Virus record (IMG/VR): IMGVR_UViG_3300038701_000684
Location: 1-21,936 of that record
Reading direction: 5' to 3' (one strand)
DNA length: 21,936 nucleotides
From: a virus
This document shows, one piece after another, positions 16,341-21,936 of this stretch (position 1 is the first letter of the stretch; each line of letters opens with the position of its first letter). The position numbers and the translations under genes are program-made. The notes below the pieces were generated by a model. It was not told the DNA's origin. It searched no databases and saw only the letters and a program-made list of their open reading frames with translations.

Positions 16341-16905
16341 CTTTGTAGCGATCCAACACACGTTTAATGTGTTCTGGGAAGTTTGCCTCTGGGTCAGCTC
16401 TTCTTATAGTAAAGCTAGCGTGGTTTAGTTCCGGTTTATGTTCGTCGTTCAAATAGTAGGTGATAAGGTCAAATACGGCTAATCTTAAATCTTGGGGAGT
16501 AGTCTCATACCCTGCCGTATAAATTACTTCAACACTATTGATTCCTATTGGGAAATCTTTGCGTACCCCTTCTTCAACGCGGTACAGTGCGTCCAAATTA
16601 GTATCATACTCATACTGACTTGCTGTTAGTGTTGTATAATCGGAGTCTTCTAAGTAGCTCGACGATTCTTTGACACTAGTAATAGTGTTAAGCGGAAATT
16701 CGCTTAAGAAAACTACATCTTGAGGATACTTAATTGTAAAGTATTCCGTCTTTTCTGTAGAATAATTGTCTATTAAAGACCTACCACAATAGCCTTTTAC
16801 AAGCTCACTAAGTGCAGGTATAAGTACGTTCAGGCGCGTATCTTCAGTATCACCTGTAATACCTCTGTACGTCTTATACTGATTGACTGTAACCAAGTCG
16901 GCCAT
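16333..16905 (-). CDS. Head-tail connector (HK97 gp6-like adaptor)
   Basis: 190 residues. The start MADLVTVNQYKTYRGITGDT followed by TRLNVLIPALSELVKGYCGRSL is the classic opening of gp6/gp15-like adaptor proteins (short helix, D-x-x-L-x-x-L-I-x-A, then E-x-Y-x-G-R). A beta region follows (VVFLSEFPLNTITSVKE), then SVEVIYTAGYETTPQDLRLAVFDLITYYL, another strong family signature (YTAGY...P-x-x-L-x-x-A). Adaptor rings of this family sit below the portal and receive the neck proteins. ATG 16905 is preceded by GGAGA with 9 nt spacing. The last 8 nt overlap the next gene. Confidence 0.9.
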   Translation of the reverse strand: MADLVTVNQYKTYRGITGDTEDTRLNVLIPALSELVKGYCGRSLIDNYSTEKTEYFTIKYPQDVVFLSEFPLNTITSVKESSSYLEDSDYTTLTASQYEYDTNLDALYRVEEGVRKDFPIGINSVEVIYTAGYETTPQDLRLAVFDLITYYLNDEHKPELNHASFTIRRADPEANFPEHIKRVLDRYKDV

Positions 16906-16926
16906 TGTGATAAATCTCCATAGTGT

Positions 16927-16948
16927 GGGAGCCCCCGAAAGGGCTCCC
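16927..16948 (-). other. Strong GC hairpin after the capsid gene (not a typical terminator)
   Basis: An 8-bp perfect stem (GGGAGCCC / GGGCTCCC on the minus strand) with a 6-nt loop (TTTCGG), placed 8 nt after the capsid stop and 21 nt before the connector start. No T-run follows, so it should not terminate efficiently. It could protect the 3' end of capsid mRNA after cleavage, or lower expression of downstream genes. Confidence 0.7.
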
Positions 16949-16956
16949 TAACTAGC

Positions 16957-18930
16957 TTATGTAGCGCTAGCTGAGTAGTTGCGTCCTACAACTGCTGTTG
17001 CACCAGTAATAATCTCACTGAAGCCTAGGCGTTGTGTAGCAATAAGCTCACGGTGCTGTAGGCGTGGACGGTAATCAGTTTCTAGTGTTGTTCCGCGTAG
17101 GCGTGGAACAACAAAGTTACGTGGGTTAACCGCAACTGCGTGGAACTGAGATACTGCAGGTGTGTTGAACTCGTCAACTAGGATAACTGGAGAGTTAAAT
17201 ACTCGTCCAATTTCACCTGTTAGTTTGGTCGCTGTGTTCTGACCAACTAGGTTAGCATCTTGGTACTCTGGGTCTTCTAGTAGCTCGAAGTATGCGCGTT
17301 CTGAAACGATATACACAACTTCTTGTGGGCGCACACCGTACTTACCTAGTGCTTTACGCATTGTAAGTAGGTTAGCTGCTGTTAGAGCGTCAGAGTTGAA
17401 CGCTGTTGTTGACTGAACGTTGGTAGAGTTGTCTTTACCAATTTCAATTAGCCCATCAAAACCACCTGTATTCACTGCTGTAGAGTGTCCACCAAGTAGG
17501 ATTGCGTGCTCAACAGAACGAGCGTGTGAGCGAACCATAGACTCTTGTAGTAGAGGTAGGATCGGAAGAATCATATCTTCTTCTGTGTCGTTCGCTAGGA
17601 ACGTAACACTCATTAGCTTGTGAGTTGTAAGCACTTTTTGGCCTAGGTCAATACCATTTGCTGGTCCAGTTAGTGCATCGCCACGTGCGCGTAGGTTACC
17701 CTTACCACCTGTGTATGAAGCACCACCTGCTGCTGTAGTAAACTCAGCGTATCCTGCGTCTGGTAGGATAGGTAGTGTCATTGTTGCACTGTTCATTGCG
17801 ATCTCACGGAAAAGAGGTGCAAGCATTAGAGCATTTTGAATGTCACGCTCGATGCTTGTAGACGCAATGTGTTCGAATACTGCTGTTGAAGCAGCCGCAG
17901 GCGCCTCAATAGAAGACATTTCGTTCACTTTTTCTTTAATGTCGTTAGCAAAGTTAGTGTCCCAACCTTTTTCTGTAACAACACCTAAGATATACGCGTC
18001 AGTAATATCTTTTTCGTGTGCTTTTTTCCAGTCTTTTTCGTTATTAGCAAAGAATTGACGCTTAGAGTTTTGGAAAGCAGAAACCTGCTCTTTATTTTCA
18101 ATAAGGTCTTTCTTTAGTTGCTCAATTTCTTCTGCAGTTGTCTGTGCTTTTTCATCAAACGCTTTTTTAACTTCTTCTAGAAGTGCTTCTGCGCCCGACT
18201 TACCGGCTTCTACTGCTGTTTTTGTTACTGCTTCGTTTGCTGCTGCTTTTGCCGCTGCCTCTTCTGCTGCTTTCTTATCTGCTGTTTCTTTTTCAGCTAG
18301 TGCCATCTTTACGGCTGCTGAAGTTTGCTTTGCGATAAGTTCTTTTAGTTCTTTTTCGTCCATTTCAAACTTTCCTTCTGTGGTTTTTTCCACCTGAGTG
18401 GATACTTCCACTGACTTGCCAGTAGCTGGCACTTTTAGTCCTTGCTTAAAACTTTTAAACTCATCTGGACTAAACATTTTTACGACTTCAAAAGTAGCCG
18501 CTTGGTTAGCGGGAACAGAAACTACTGAAATTTCAAATAGCTCTGCTTCTTTAATCAGCAGGCCACCAGTTTCCTTCATGTAGTCTGCATCCTTCACTCT
18601 AAATCCAACACTGAATGTAGAGAGAATCCCGTCTTTGACTAGGCTAGCAACAGCAGGATCAGCTTTACTGATATGTGCTTCTACTTCTAGTCCGTTTTCA
18701 ACAATCTTTACATCGCTGCATTTCCCAATTGGTCTATCGTAGTCATGATTAAACAGAACAATTGGATTGTTCATGTAGTTAACCAGACCCCCTTTAGTCC
18801 AGCAATCGGGTTCCATTACGTCTCCCATGCGGTCAATGTCGTCTGTCGATGCCATTCCGCGAATTTTCACGTAATCATCTGTCTCTTCCGACTTCTTAAC
18901 CACAAAGGATAGTAGACCGATTTTATTCAT
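16957..18930 (-). CDS. Fused prohead protease - scaffold - major capsid protein (HK97 fold)
   Basis: 657 residues from ATG 18930. This start has an AGAGGAAA site (AGAGG 18944-18940, 9 nt spacing) and overlaps the portal stop by 8 nt. A GTG at 18954 would add 8 residues and is less well supported. Residues 1-155 are an HK97-type prohead protease: His62 in VLFNHDYDRPIGK, Ser107 in ILSTFSVGF, and the acidic motif ELFEISVVSVPAN. Residues about 160-300 form a highly charged Ala/Lys/Glu helical region, like the HK97 delta domain that acts as internal scaffold. From about 330 the HK97 capsid fold follows (ALMLAPLFREIAMNSATMTL, 'GLIEIGKDNSTNVQ', 'EVVYIVSERAYFELLEDP', and a C-terminal VVGRNYSASAT). 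HK97 encodes protease (gp4) and capsid (gp5) separately; here they are one frame. An internal start at 18363 could give capsid without protease. Confidence 0.93.
   Translation of the reverse strand: MNKIGLLSFVVKKSEETDDYVKIRGMASTDDIDRMGDVMEPDCWTKGGLVNYMNNPIVLFNHDYDRPIGKCSDVKIVENGLEVEAHISKADPAVASLVKDGILSTFSVGFRVKDADYMKETGGLLIKEAELFEISVVSVPANQAATFEVVKMFSPDEFKSFKQGLKVPATGKSVEVSTQVEKTTEGKFEMDEKELKELIAKQTSAAVKMALAEKETADKKAAEEAAAKAAANEAVTKTAVEAGKSGAEALLEEVKKAFDEKAQTTAEEIEQLKKDLIENKEQVSAFQNSKRQFFANNEKDWKKAHEKDITDAYILGVVTEKGWDTNFANDIKEKVNEMSSIEAPAAASTAVFEHIASTSIERDIQNALMLAPLFREIAMNSATMTLPILPDAGYAEFTTAAGGASYTGGKGNLRARGDALTGPANGIDLGQKVLTTHKLMSVTFLANDTEEDMILPILPLLQESMVRSHARSVEHAILLGGHSTAVNTGGFDGLIEIGKDNSTNVQSTTAFNSDALTAANLLTMRKALGKYGVRPQEVVYIVSERAYFELLEDPEYQDANLVGQNTATKLTGEIGRVFNSPVILVDEFNTPAVSQFHAVAVNPRNFVVPRLRGTTLETDYRPRLQHRELIATQRLGFSEIITGATAVVGRNYSASAT
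18361..18379 (-). promoter_or_regulatory. Internal ribosome site and ATG inside the protease-capsid gene
   Basis: In frame at codon 190 (ATG 18363, protein starting MDEKELKELIAKQ) there is a well-placed AGAAGGAAA upstream (AAGGA 18377-18373, 9 nt spacing). It lies exactly at the boundary between the protease domain and the scaffold helix. Initiation here would give a 468-residue scaffold-capsid protein without protease. This resembles the nested scaffold of lambda C/Nu3 in principle, but with the abundant subunit as the short product. It is unproven. Confidence 0.5.
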
Positions 18931-20119
18931 CGTCGTTTTCCTCTGGTCTACCACCCTCGGATGGATTGACCGCTGACCCAGCTATATTCTGGGGAACTCG
19001 TAGCTCATCTTGTCCGTCGATATCGTCGTATGTAAGTGCTCTACGTGCCTCGTTAATAGTAATAATACCAGCGTTAACTAGTGTACTATAGAAAGTTGCC
19101 TGTTCTCTTAGTTCTGGCTGCATGCCCGGAACATCGTTGTCCGGCATTAGCTTAAATCCAAAATAACGCTCAAAGGCTTTAAGTGTTTTATCAACAAAAG
19201 GAACAACAGTTTCAACGTAAAATAGTCGTTGGTTTGGCCTAATGTTTGCGTTATTTCCACCAGCAAGGAGAATTGGAGGGATACCAAGAGTAGTTAAGAT
19301 TGCTTTTTCTTGGTTAATAGTACTGTTTTCAAAGTCTAGTTCTTTAAAGCTAATATTACTAACAGTATCAAGCTCTAATCCACCATCAAGAATAAGAGGT
19401 CTTCGTCCGCCTTTATTGGGAGAGTAGGCCCTAAGCCAACCTTCAATCATTCTTTCTTTTAGCTTATCGCTAAGAGCGTTTGGTGACTTTAATACAAGAC
19501 TAGGAACGGCGCCATTTTCAAAGAATGTGTCCTGAAAATTGATCATGCGCCATAAAAGATCCATGTTCTTTTGAGCACCTTTTAGTCTTGATGAACCACG
19601 ATAAACATTGCGTAGTGCGTTGTCTTTAATATGTATAATTTCGTCTGCATCATATAGTACAGTTCGTACTTTGTACCCTGCTAGATATGTATTGTTATCT
19701 GGTAAAATTTCAACCATATGTGCTGGAAGGTGATATATATGCACACCATCAAAATAGATAAAGGCGTTACCTTCAACAAGCAAATCTGTAAATACTAACC
19801 TTCTAAATGTACCAATGTCCATAAAAGGATTAGGCTCATGATTAAGAAGCTTAACTACTCGTTGTCTTTTTACACCTTTTGCAAGCCTAAAATCTTGTGG
19901 TATCGTTTCGTTATCAACAACAATATCAATTTGGCTAGCATCATCTACGATCATATTGACCGCTCTATTTACAATACCTAAATTTTCAAAATAAGCCCAA
20001 TAGCTTTTTACTGATGTTGCAATGTTTGTACCAGCGTCTTGCTTGATAAAAGGTTGACTAGGGTTTAGCTTTTCGCGGATTCCTAGTGTCTCTAGTGTAC
20101 TATTCCAAATGTTTGCCAC
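18923..20119 (-). CDS. Portal protein (HK97 family)
   Basis: 398 residues, near HK97 gp3 (424). The family signatures occur in order: 'GIVNRAVNMIVDDASQ' near 50, HEPNPFMDIGTFRRLVFTDLL, 'VEGNAFIYFDG', a beta region ending DADEIIHIKDN, 'YRGSSRLKGAQ', 'FFENGAVPSLVLKSP', then 'ILTTLGIPPILLAGG', 'RLFYVETVVPFVDKTLKAFE' and an acidic C-terminus (NPSEGGRPEENDDE). The portal is the dodecameric ring through which terminase packs DNA. The start is a GTG at 20119 backed by AGAGGTG (AGAGG 20130-20126, 6 nt spacing). It overlaps the HNH gene by 20 nt upstream and the capsid gene by 8 nt downstream. Confidence 0.95.
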   Translation of the reverse strand: MANIWNSTLETLGIREKLNPSQPFIKQDAGTNIATSVKSYWAYFENLGIVNRAVNMIVDDASQIDIVVDNETIPQDFRLAKGVKRQRVVKLLNHEPNPFMDIGTFRRLVFTDLLVEGNAFIYFDGVHIYHLPAHMVEILPDNNTYLAGYKVRTVLYDADEIIHIKDNALRNVYRGSSRLKGAQKNMDLLWRMINFQDTFFENGAVPSLVLKSPNALSDKLKERMIEGWLRAYSPNKGGRRPLILDGGLELDTVSNISFKELDFENSTINQEKAILTTLGIPPILLAGGNNANIRPNQRLFYVETVVPFVDKTLKAFERYFGFKLMPDNDVPGMQPELREQATFYSTLVNAGIITINEARRALTYDDIDGQDELRVPQNIAGSAVNPSEGGRPEENDDE

Positions 20120-20462
20120 GTTGCACCTCTACCCACTTTGCTTGAGCCTTTGCGGTGCTTATAGCTGGTGTTTTGCCAAAAAATGAATGCAGCCGCATAT
20201 GATGATCTGCACACAGAGTTACGACGTCTTCGTATATCTGTTTACTGTGCTCTTCAATGAACTGATCCCTTAAATCTAGTATCTGTTCATCGGTTGTTAT
20301 TTTGTATTTGTTTTTACGACACCAGATATCAAATAGATCGGTTAATGCATAGTAGTGGTGAAGTTCAAGTTTTTGATCTGTTCCACAAATATAGCATTTA
20401 TTATCTTTTTGATAGGCGCGCTTTGCTTTATCTCTTATATACTTAACAGGAAGACGTTTCAT
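20100..20462 (-). CDS. HNH endonuclease
   Basis: 120 residues. It has a zinc-binding pair C23-x2-C26 (NKCYICGTD), the ELHHYYAL element with H35/H36, then VVTLCADHHMRLHSFFG with C84, H87, H88 and H92. This is the usual phage HNH layout: beta-beta-alpha-metal core plus structural zinc. HNH proteins encoded next to terminase or portal genes are known helpers of DNA packaging and cos cleavage (HK97 gp74 type). The position immediately before the portal, with overlaps on both sides (ATGA with the upstream gene, 20 nt with the portal), favours that role over a free-standing homing enzyme, but the adjacent GIY-YIG gene leaves homing possible. Basic N-terminus (MKRLPVKYIRDKAKR) may contact DNA. Confidence 0.9.
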   Translation of the reverse strand: MKRLPVKYIRDKAKRAYQKDNKCYICGTDQKLELHHYYALTDLFDIWCRKNKYKITTDEQILDLRDQFIEEHSKQIYEDVVTLCADHHMRLHSFFGKTPAISTAKAQAKWVEVQRGKHLE

Positions 20463-20992
20463 ATTTTATAGGTTTCTGTATTTCCAGACGTCAATAGACC
20501 TGTGTTAATCATAGGTAAAATACTTTTATAGTACTTCTCTAGTTTTAGGGCCTTATCAGTCTCCATCTTTACGCAGGACATTATCTCAGCCTTATATCCA
20601 AAATGCTTTTTTCTAATCTGAGGATCATTACTTACCCCTATTTTATAGATACCTATATCAGGAAAGTACATATTGTAGATATAAGTAAAGTCTTCTTTAG
20701 TGACTAGTCTTGTTATGCCCATTCTACAAGCCTTAACCTGTATTGTGGCCCAAGATCGATTAAGAATCTCTACCATCTTATCCTGACATTCAGTAGGGTA
20801 GTACTCTATTAAATAACTCTCTTCTGCTCTAGTCCACCTCTTGGCGACTATCTTTAGACCCCGAGCTTTGCCTTTAATAGAGTCTTTGCTTCTGCCAAGC
20901 ATCTGGCATATCTCTTCCAAAGGTAGGGACCCATAGTGCTCTTTTAATAAAGCACACTCTTCAGTTGTCCACTTCTTTTGTATTTTAGCCAT
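20459..20992 (-). CDS. Putative GIY-YIG endonuclease with two Myb/SANT-like helix-turn-helix repeats
   Basis: 177 residues. Residues 7-48 and 53-93 are two similar repeats: W-T-x-E-E...L...YG/P, then EICQMLGRSKDSIKGKARGL or VEILNRSWATIQVKACRMGI. These are Myb/SANT-like DNA-binding modules with conserved Trp. Residues about 104-173 fit the GIY-YIG superfamily (T5orf172-like type): YIYNMY, then IYKIGVSNDPQIRKKH (with R127 as the expected catalytic arginine), ALKLEKYY (E152 as the metal-binding acid) and a terminal SGNTETYKI resembling the G-x-T-E-W-F end of that family. The order is the reverse of T4 I-TevI, where the nuclease comes first. It could be a homing endonuclease or a site-specific nuclease for packaging or exclusion. 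ATG 20992 is preceded by AGGAAGGG at 12 nt. The stop overlaps the HNH start (ATGA). Confidence 0.8.
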   Translation of the reverse strand: MAKIQKKWTTEECALLKEHYGSLPLEEICQMLGRSKDSIKGKARGLKIVAKRWTRAEESYLIEYYPTECQDKMVEILNRSWATIQVKACRMGITRLVTKEDFTYIYNMYFPDIGIYKIGVSNDPQIRKKHFGYKAEIMSCVKMETDKALKLEKYYKSILPMINTGLLTSGNTETYKI

Positions 20993-21055
20993 AAATAAAT
21001 ATTACCCTTCCTACGTTTGACAGTCAAGCAGAATTTTTGGGAAGTGTATGAAAAC
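20993..21055. other. Intergenic gap between the exported-protein gene and the nuclease genes
   Basis: 63 bp. It holds the palindrome TTGACAGTCAA (21017-21027) with the possible promoter described separately, and an AGGAAGGG ribosome-site-like sequence (21012-21005). I see no intrinsic terminator for the upstream genes here: no GC stem followed by a T-run. It marks the step from the GC-richer right end to the low-GC nuclease genes. Confidence 0.6.
20999..21027 (-). promoter_or_regulatory. Possible sigma70-like promoter before the GIY-YIG gene, overlapping a palindrome
   Basis: The minus strand has TTGACT (21027-21022), 17 nt, then TAATAT (21004-20999; 4 of 6 matches). The -35 is one arm of the palindrome TTGAC-A-GTCAA (21017-21027). 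Predicted start would be close to the ATG at 20992, giving a leaderless message and leaving the AGGAAGGG (21012-21005) outside it. That conflict lowers confidence. Confidence 0.35.
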
Positions 21056-21400
21056 TTAGTAGAAAACTTTATGGCTAAAATCATTAAAATGATATATTTG
21101 GTATACATGGCACTCTGCATGGTTTCTTATGTCCAGGTACTGTCTTTCTGTCAAAAATGCTGGGTCTGGCATGTGTATAATGATACCTCGTTCATCGCTA
21201 GTTACACATTCTATGGCGGGAAGCCCACATTCTTTACTAGAGGCCAGCATTGTGGTGAAATTAATTTGGTGTGGAATGCCGTCTGCTATGCACCATTCAG
21301 GAGCATTCCACTGGCCTGCTAGGCGGTTGGTAACTTCTGCGTCATATGCGAATAAAGTTGTGCAACCGCCTACGGCTAATATACTAAGCAGCAAGCGCAT
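21056..21400 (-). CDS. Small exported, possibly lipid-anchored protein of unknown function
   Basis: 114 residues. The N-terminus MRLLLSILAVGGCTTLFA is a clear short export signal: Arg2, a hydrophobic core, then AVGGC, which resembles a lipobox with Cys13. The cysteine is closer to the start than usual, so cleavage by ordinary signal peptidase near 'TTLFA' is the alternative. The mature part has four more cysteines (C37, C58, C65, C95), spaced in a way that would allow two disulfides, and motifs WNAPEWCIADGIPHQINF and CVTSDERGIIIHMPDP. I do not recognise a family. It overlaps the preceding LamG-like gene by 17 nt, so the two are probably translated together. Small lipoproteins beside receptor-binding genes block superinfection in some phages (T5 Llp next to pb5); that role here is a guess. 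Confidence 0.7.
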   Translation of the reverse strand: MRLLLSILAVGGCTTLFAYDAEVTNRLAGQWNAPEWCIADGIPHQINFTTMLASSKECGLPAIECVTSDERGIIIHMPDPAFLTERQYLDIRNHAECHVYQIYHFNDFSHKVFY

Positions 21401-21936
21401 AAGTCGGGTCCATCTTCTTGACGATTTGTTCAGCGCGAGCTTCTGCTAGGGCTTGGGTGGCTGTGCTGTCGGGGTAGATTGAGATAGCGGCTATGTCGCC
21501 CTCAACGTTGTTTGAGTTAGCGTTACTGACATGTAGGGGTGTGACTTCGGAAGCAGAGCTAGCGTCCACAGTCTCGAATGTGACAACATGCCAATCACCG
21601 TCCGCTATGGCCGCATGAAGATCATCCCAAGTTCCCGTAAACACGACACCATCAACCCAGATAGTCGGACTGCCGACATTAGCCGAAAGCGTCGTGGAGG
21701 TGCTGCCGTCTTGGTAGCGCCCCACATAGTACGTTGAGCCACCAAACGGTAAAAGCATCCCCTGCGTATCACTCGTTCTAACAGCCATCGTGATGGACGT
21801 GTCAGCGAGGTGATCGGAGGTTATACGTTGGTAGTCTGTGTGGTCGGCTTCTTCGTGTTGAGGCGCGCATATGTAGACATCCTCAAGCGTGCCATACCTA
21901 AAATCTACAGCGTAAAAAGTGGAGCCGCCAGTCTCG
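21384..21936 (-). CDS. C-terminal part of a LamG-like structural/adhesin protein (5' end outside window)
   Basis: I translated the frame by hand to the window edge: it stays open from the TAG at 21386-21384 to 21934 (183 codons), so the ATG at 21788 is internal and the gene starts outside the window. The visible 183 residues look like the end of a concanavalin/LamG beta-sandwich: FYAVDFRYGTLEDVYICAP, 'TSITMAVRTSDTQG', 'PTIWVDGVVFTGTWDD', and especially DGDWHVVTFETVDAS, which matches the W-H-x-V strand of LamG domains. A short Ala-rich helix ends it (ALAEARAEQIVKKMDP). Such domains bind sugars or proteins and are common at the ends of phage appendages. Hand counts of two 60-nt lines in it give about 53% GC, higher than most of the window. 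Its role as an adhesin or virion decoration is inference. Confidence 0.7.
   Translation of the reverse strand, partial: ETGGSTFYAVDFRYGTLEDVYICAPQHEEADHTDYQRITSDHLADTSITMAVRTSDTQGMLLPFGGSTYYVGRYQDGSTSTTLSANVGSPTIWVDGVVFTGTWDDLHAAIADGDWHVVTFETVDASSASEVTPLHVSNANSNNVEGDIAAISIYPDSTATQALAEARAEQIVKKMDPTYALAA

Noticed and set aside
16927-16948. Terminator after the capsid gene
   Set aside because: The stem is followed by CACACTATGG, with no T-run, so it does not meet the pattern of an intrinsic terminator.
18931-18954. GTG at 18954 as the start of the protease-capsid gene
   Set aside because: ATG 18930 has a well-spaced AGAGGAAA, and the 8 additional residues lie in the overlap with the portal gene and add nothing to the protease domain.
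20999-21027. A confident promoter for the nuclease genes
   Set aside because: The predicted start falls at the ATG itself and excludes the Shine-Dalgarno-like sequence, so it is listed only at low confidence.
21056-21400. Rz1-type outer membrane spanin
   Set aside because: It is not nested in another lysis gene, lacks a proline-rich mature part, has several cysteines and no lysis genes are nearby.
21384-21788. A complete 134-residue gene starting at ATG 21788
   Set aside because: The frame stays open to the window edge with similar beta-rich sequence, so this ATG is most likely internal to a longer gene.

Overview
This window is a structural-gene block of a double-stranded DNA tailed phage or prophage with a long, non-contractile, lambda-like tail (siphovirus morphology). 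All supported genes lie on the minus strand and are transcribed right to left. They are packed tightly, with stop/start overlaps of 1, 4 or 8 nt. No gene could be supported on the plus strand. No tRNA, rRNA, CRISPR array, insertion sequence, integrase or lysis gene was seen, and no gap without a gene exceeds about 120 bases. The host cannot be named. The lambda-type tail tip (J, I, K, L and M homologues) suggests a Gram-negative host, and the low-GC genes rich in CTAG suggest something other than a typical enteric bacterium, but both points are inference.

In order of transcription. Right edge (21936-21056): the C-terminal part of a LamG-like structural or adhesin protein that runs off the window, followed by a small exported, possibly lipid-anchored protein. 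Hand counts show a higher GC here than in the rest. 20992-20100: a protein with two Myb-like helix-turn-helix repeats and a GIY-YIG-type nuclease domain, then an HNH nuclease. 20119-14101, head and neck: portal, a fused prohead protease/scaffold/major capsid protein, a gp6-like connector, a 595-aa unrecognised neck protein, and a tail terminator. No terminase gene lies directly upstream of the portal.

14077-12896 encodes the tail tube protein. It is followed by a clear intrinsic terminator overlapped by a sigma70-like promoter, which would set tube protein expression apart from that of the downstream tail genes. 12783-11997 encodes a tail-assembly chaperone pair in the lambda G/T arrangement. 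The second frame is +1 (equivalently -2) relative to the first, not the usual -1. Next come a 1325-aa tape measure, two M-like minor tail proteins, an L-like Fe-S tail-tip protein with a carbohydrate-binding-like insertion, a K-like JAMM/NlpC-P60 peptidase, an I-like assembly factor, a J-like central tip protein, and at the left edge the start of a collagen-like tail fibre that leaves the window.

The points most worth a second look are the non-canonical frameshift between the chaperone genes, the protease-capsid fusion with a well-placed internal start, the interlocked terminator/promoter after the tail tube gene, the pair of TTGAC palindromes that coincide with both predicted promoters, the missing terminase, and the lipoprotein-like gene next to a putative adhesin.
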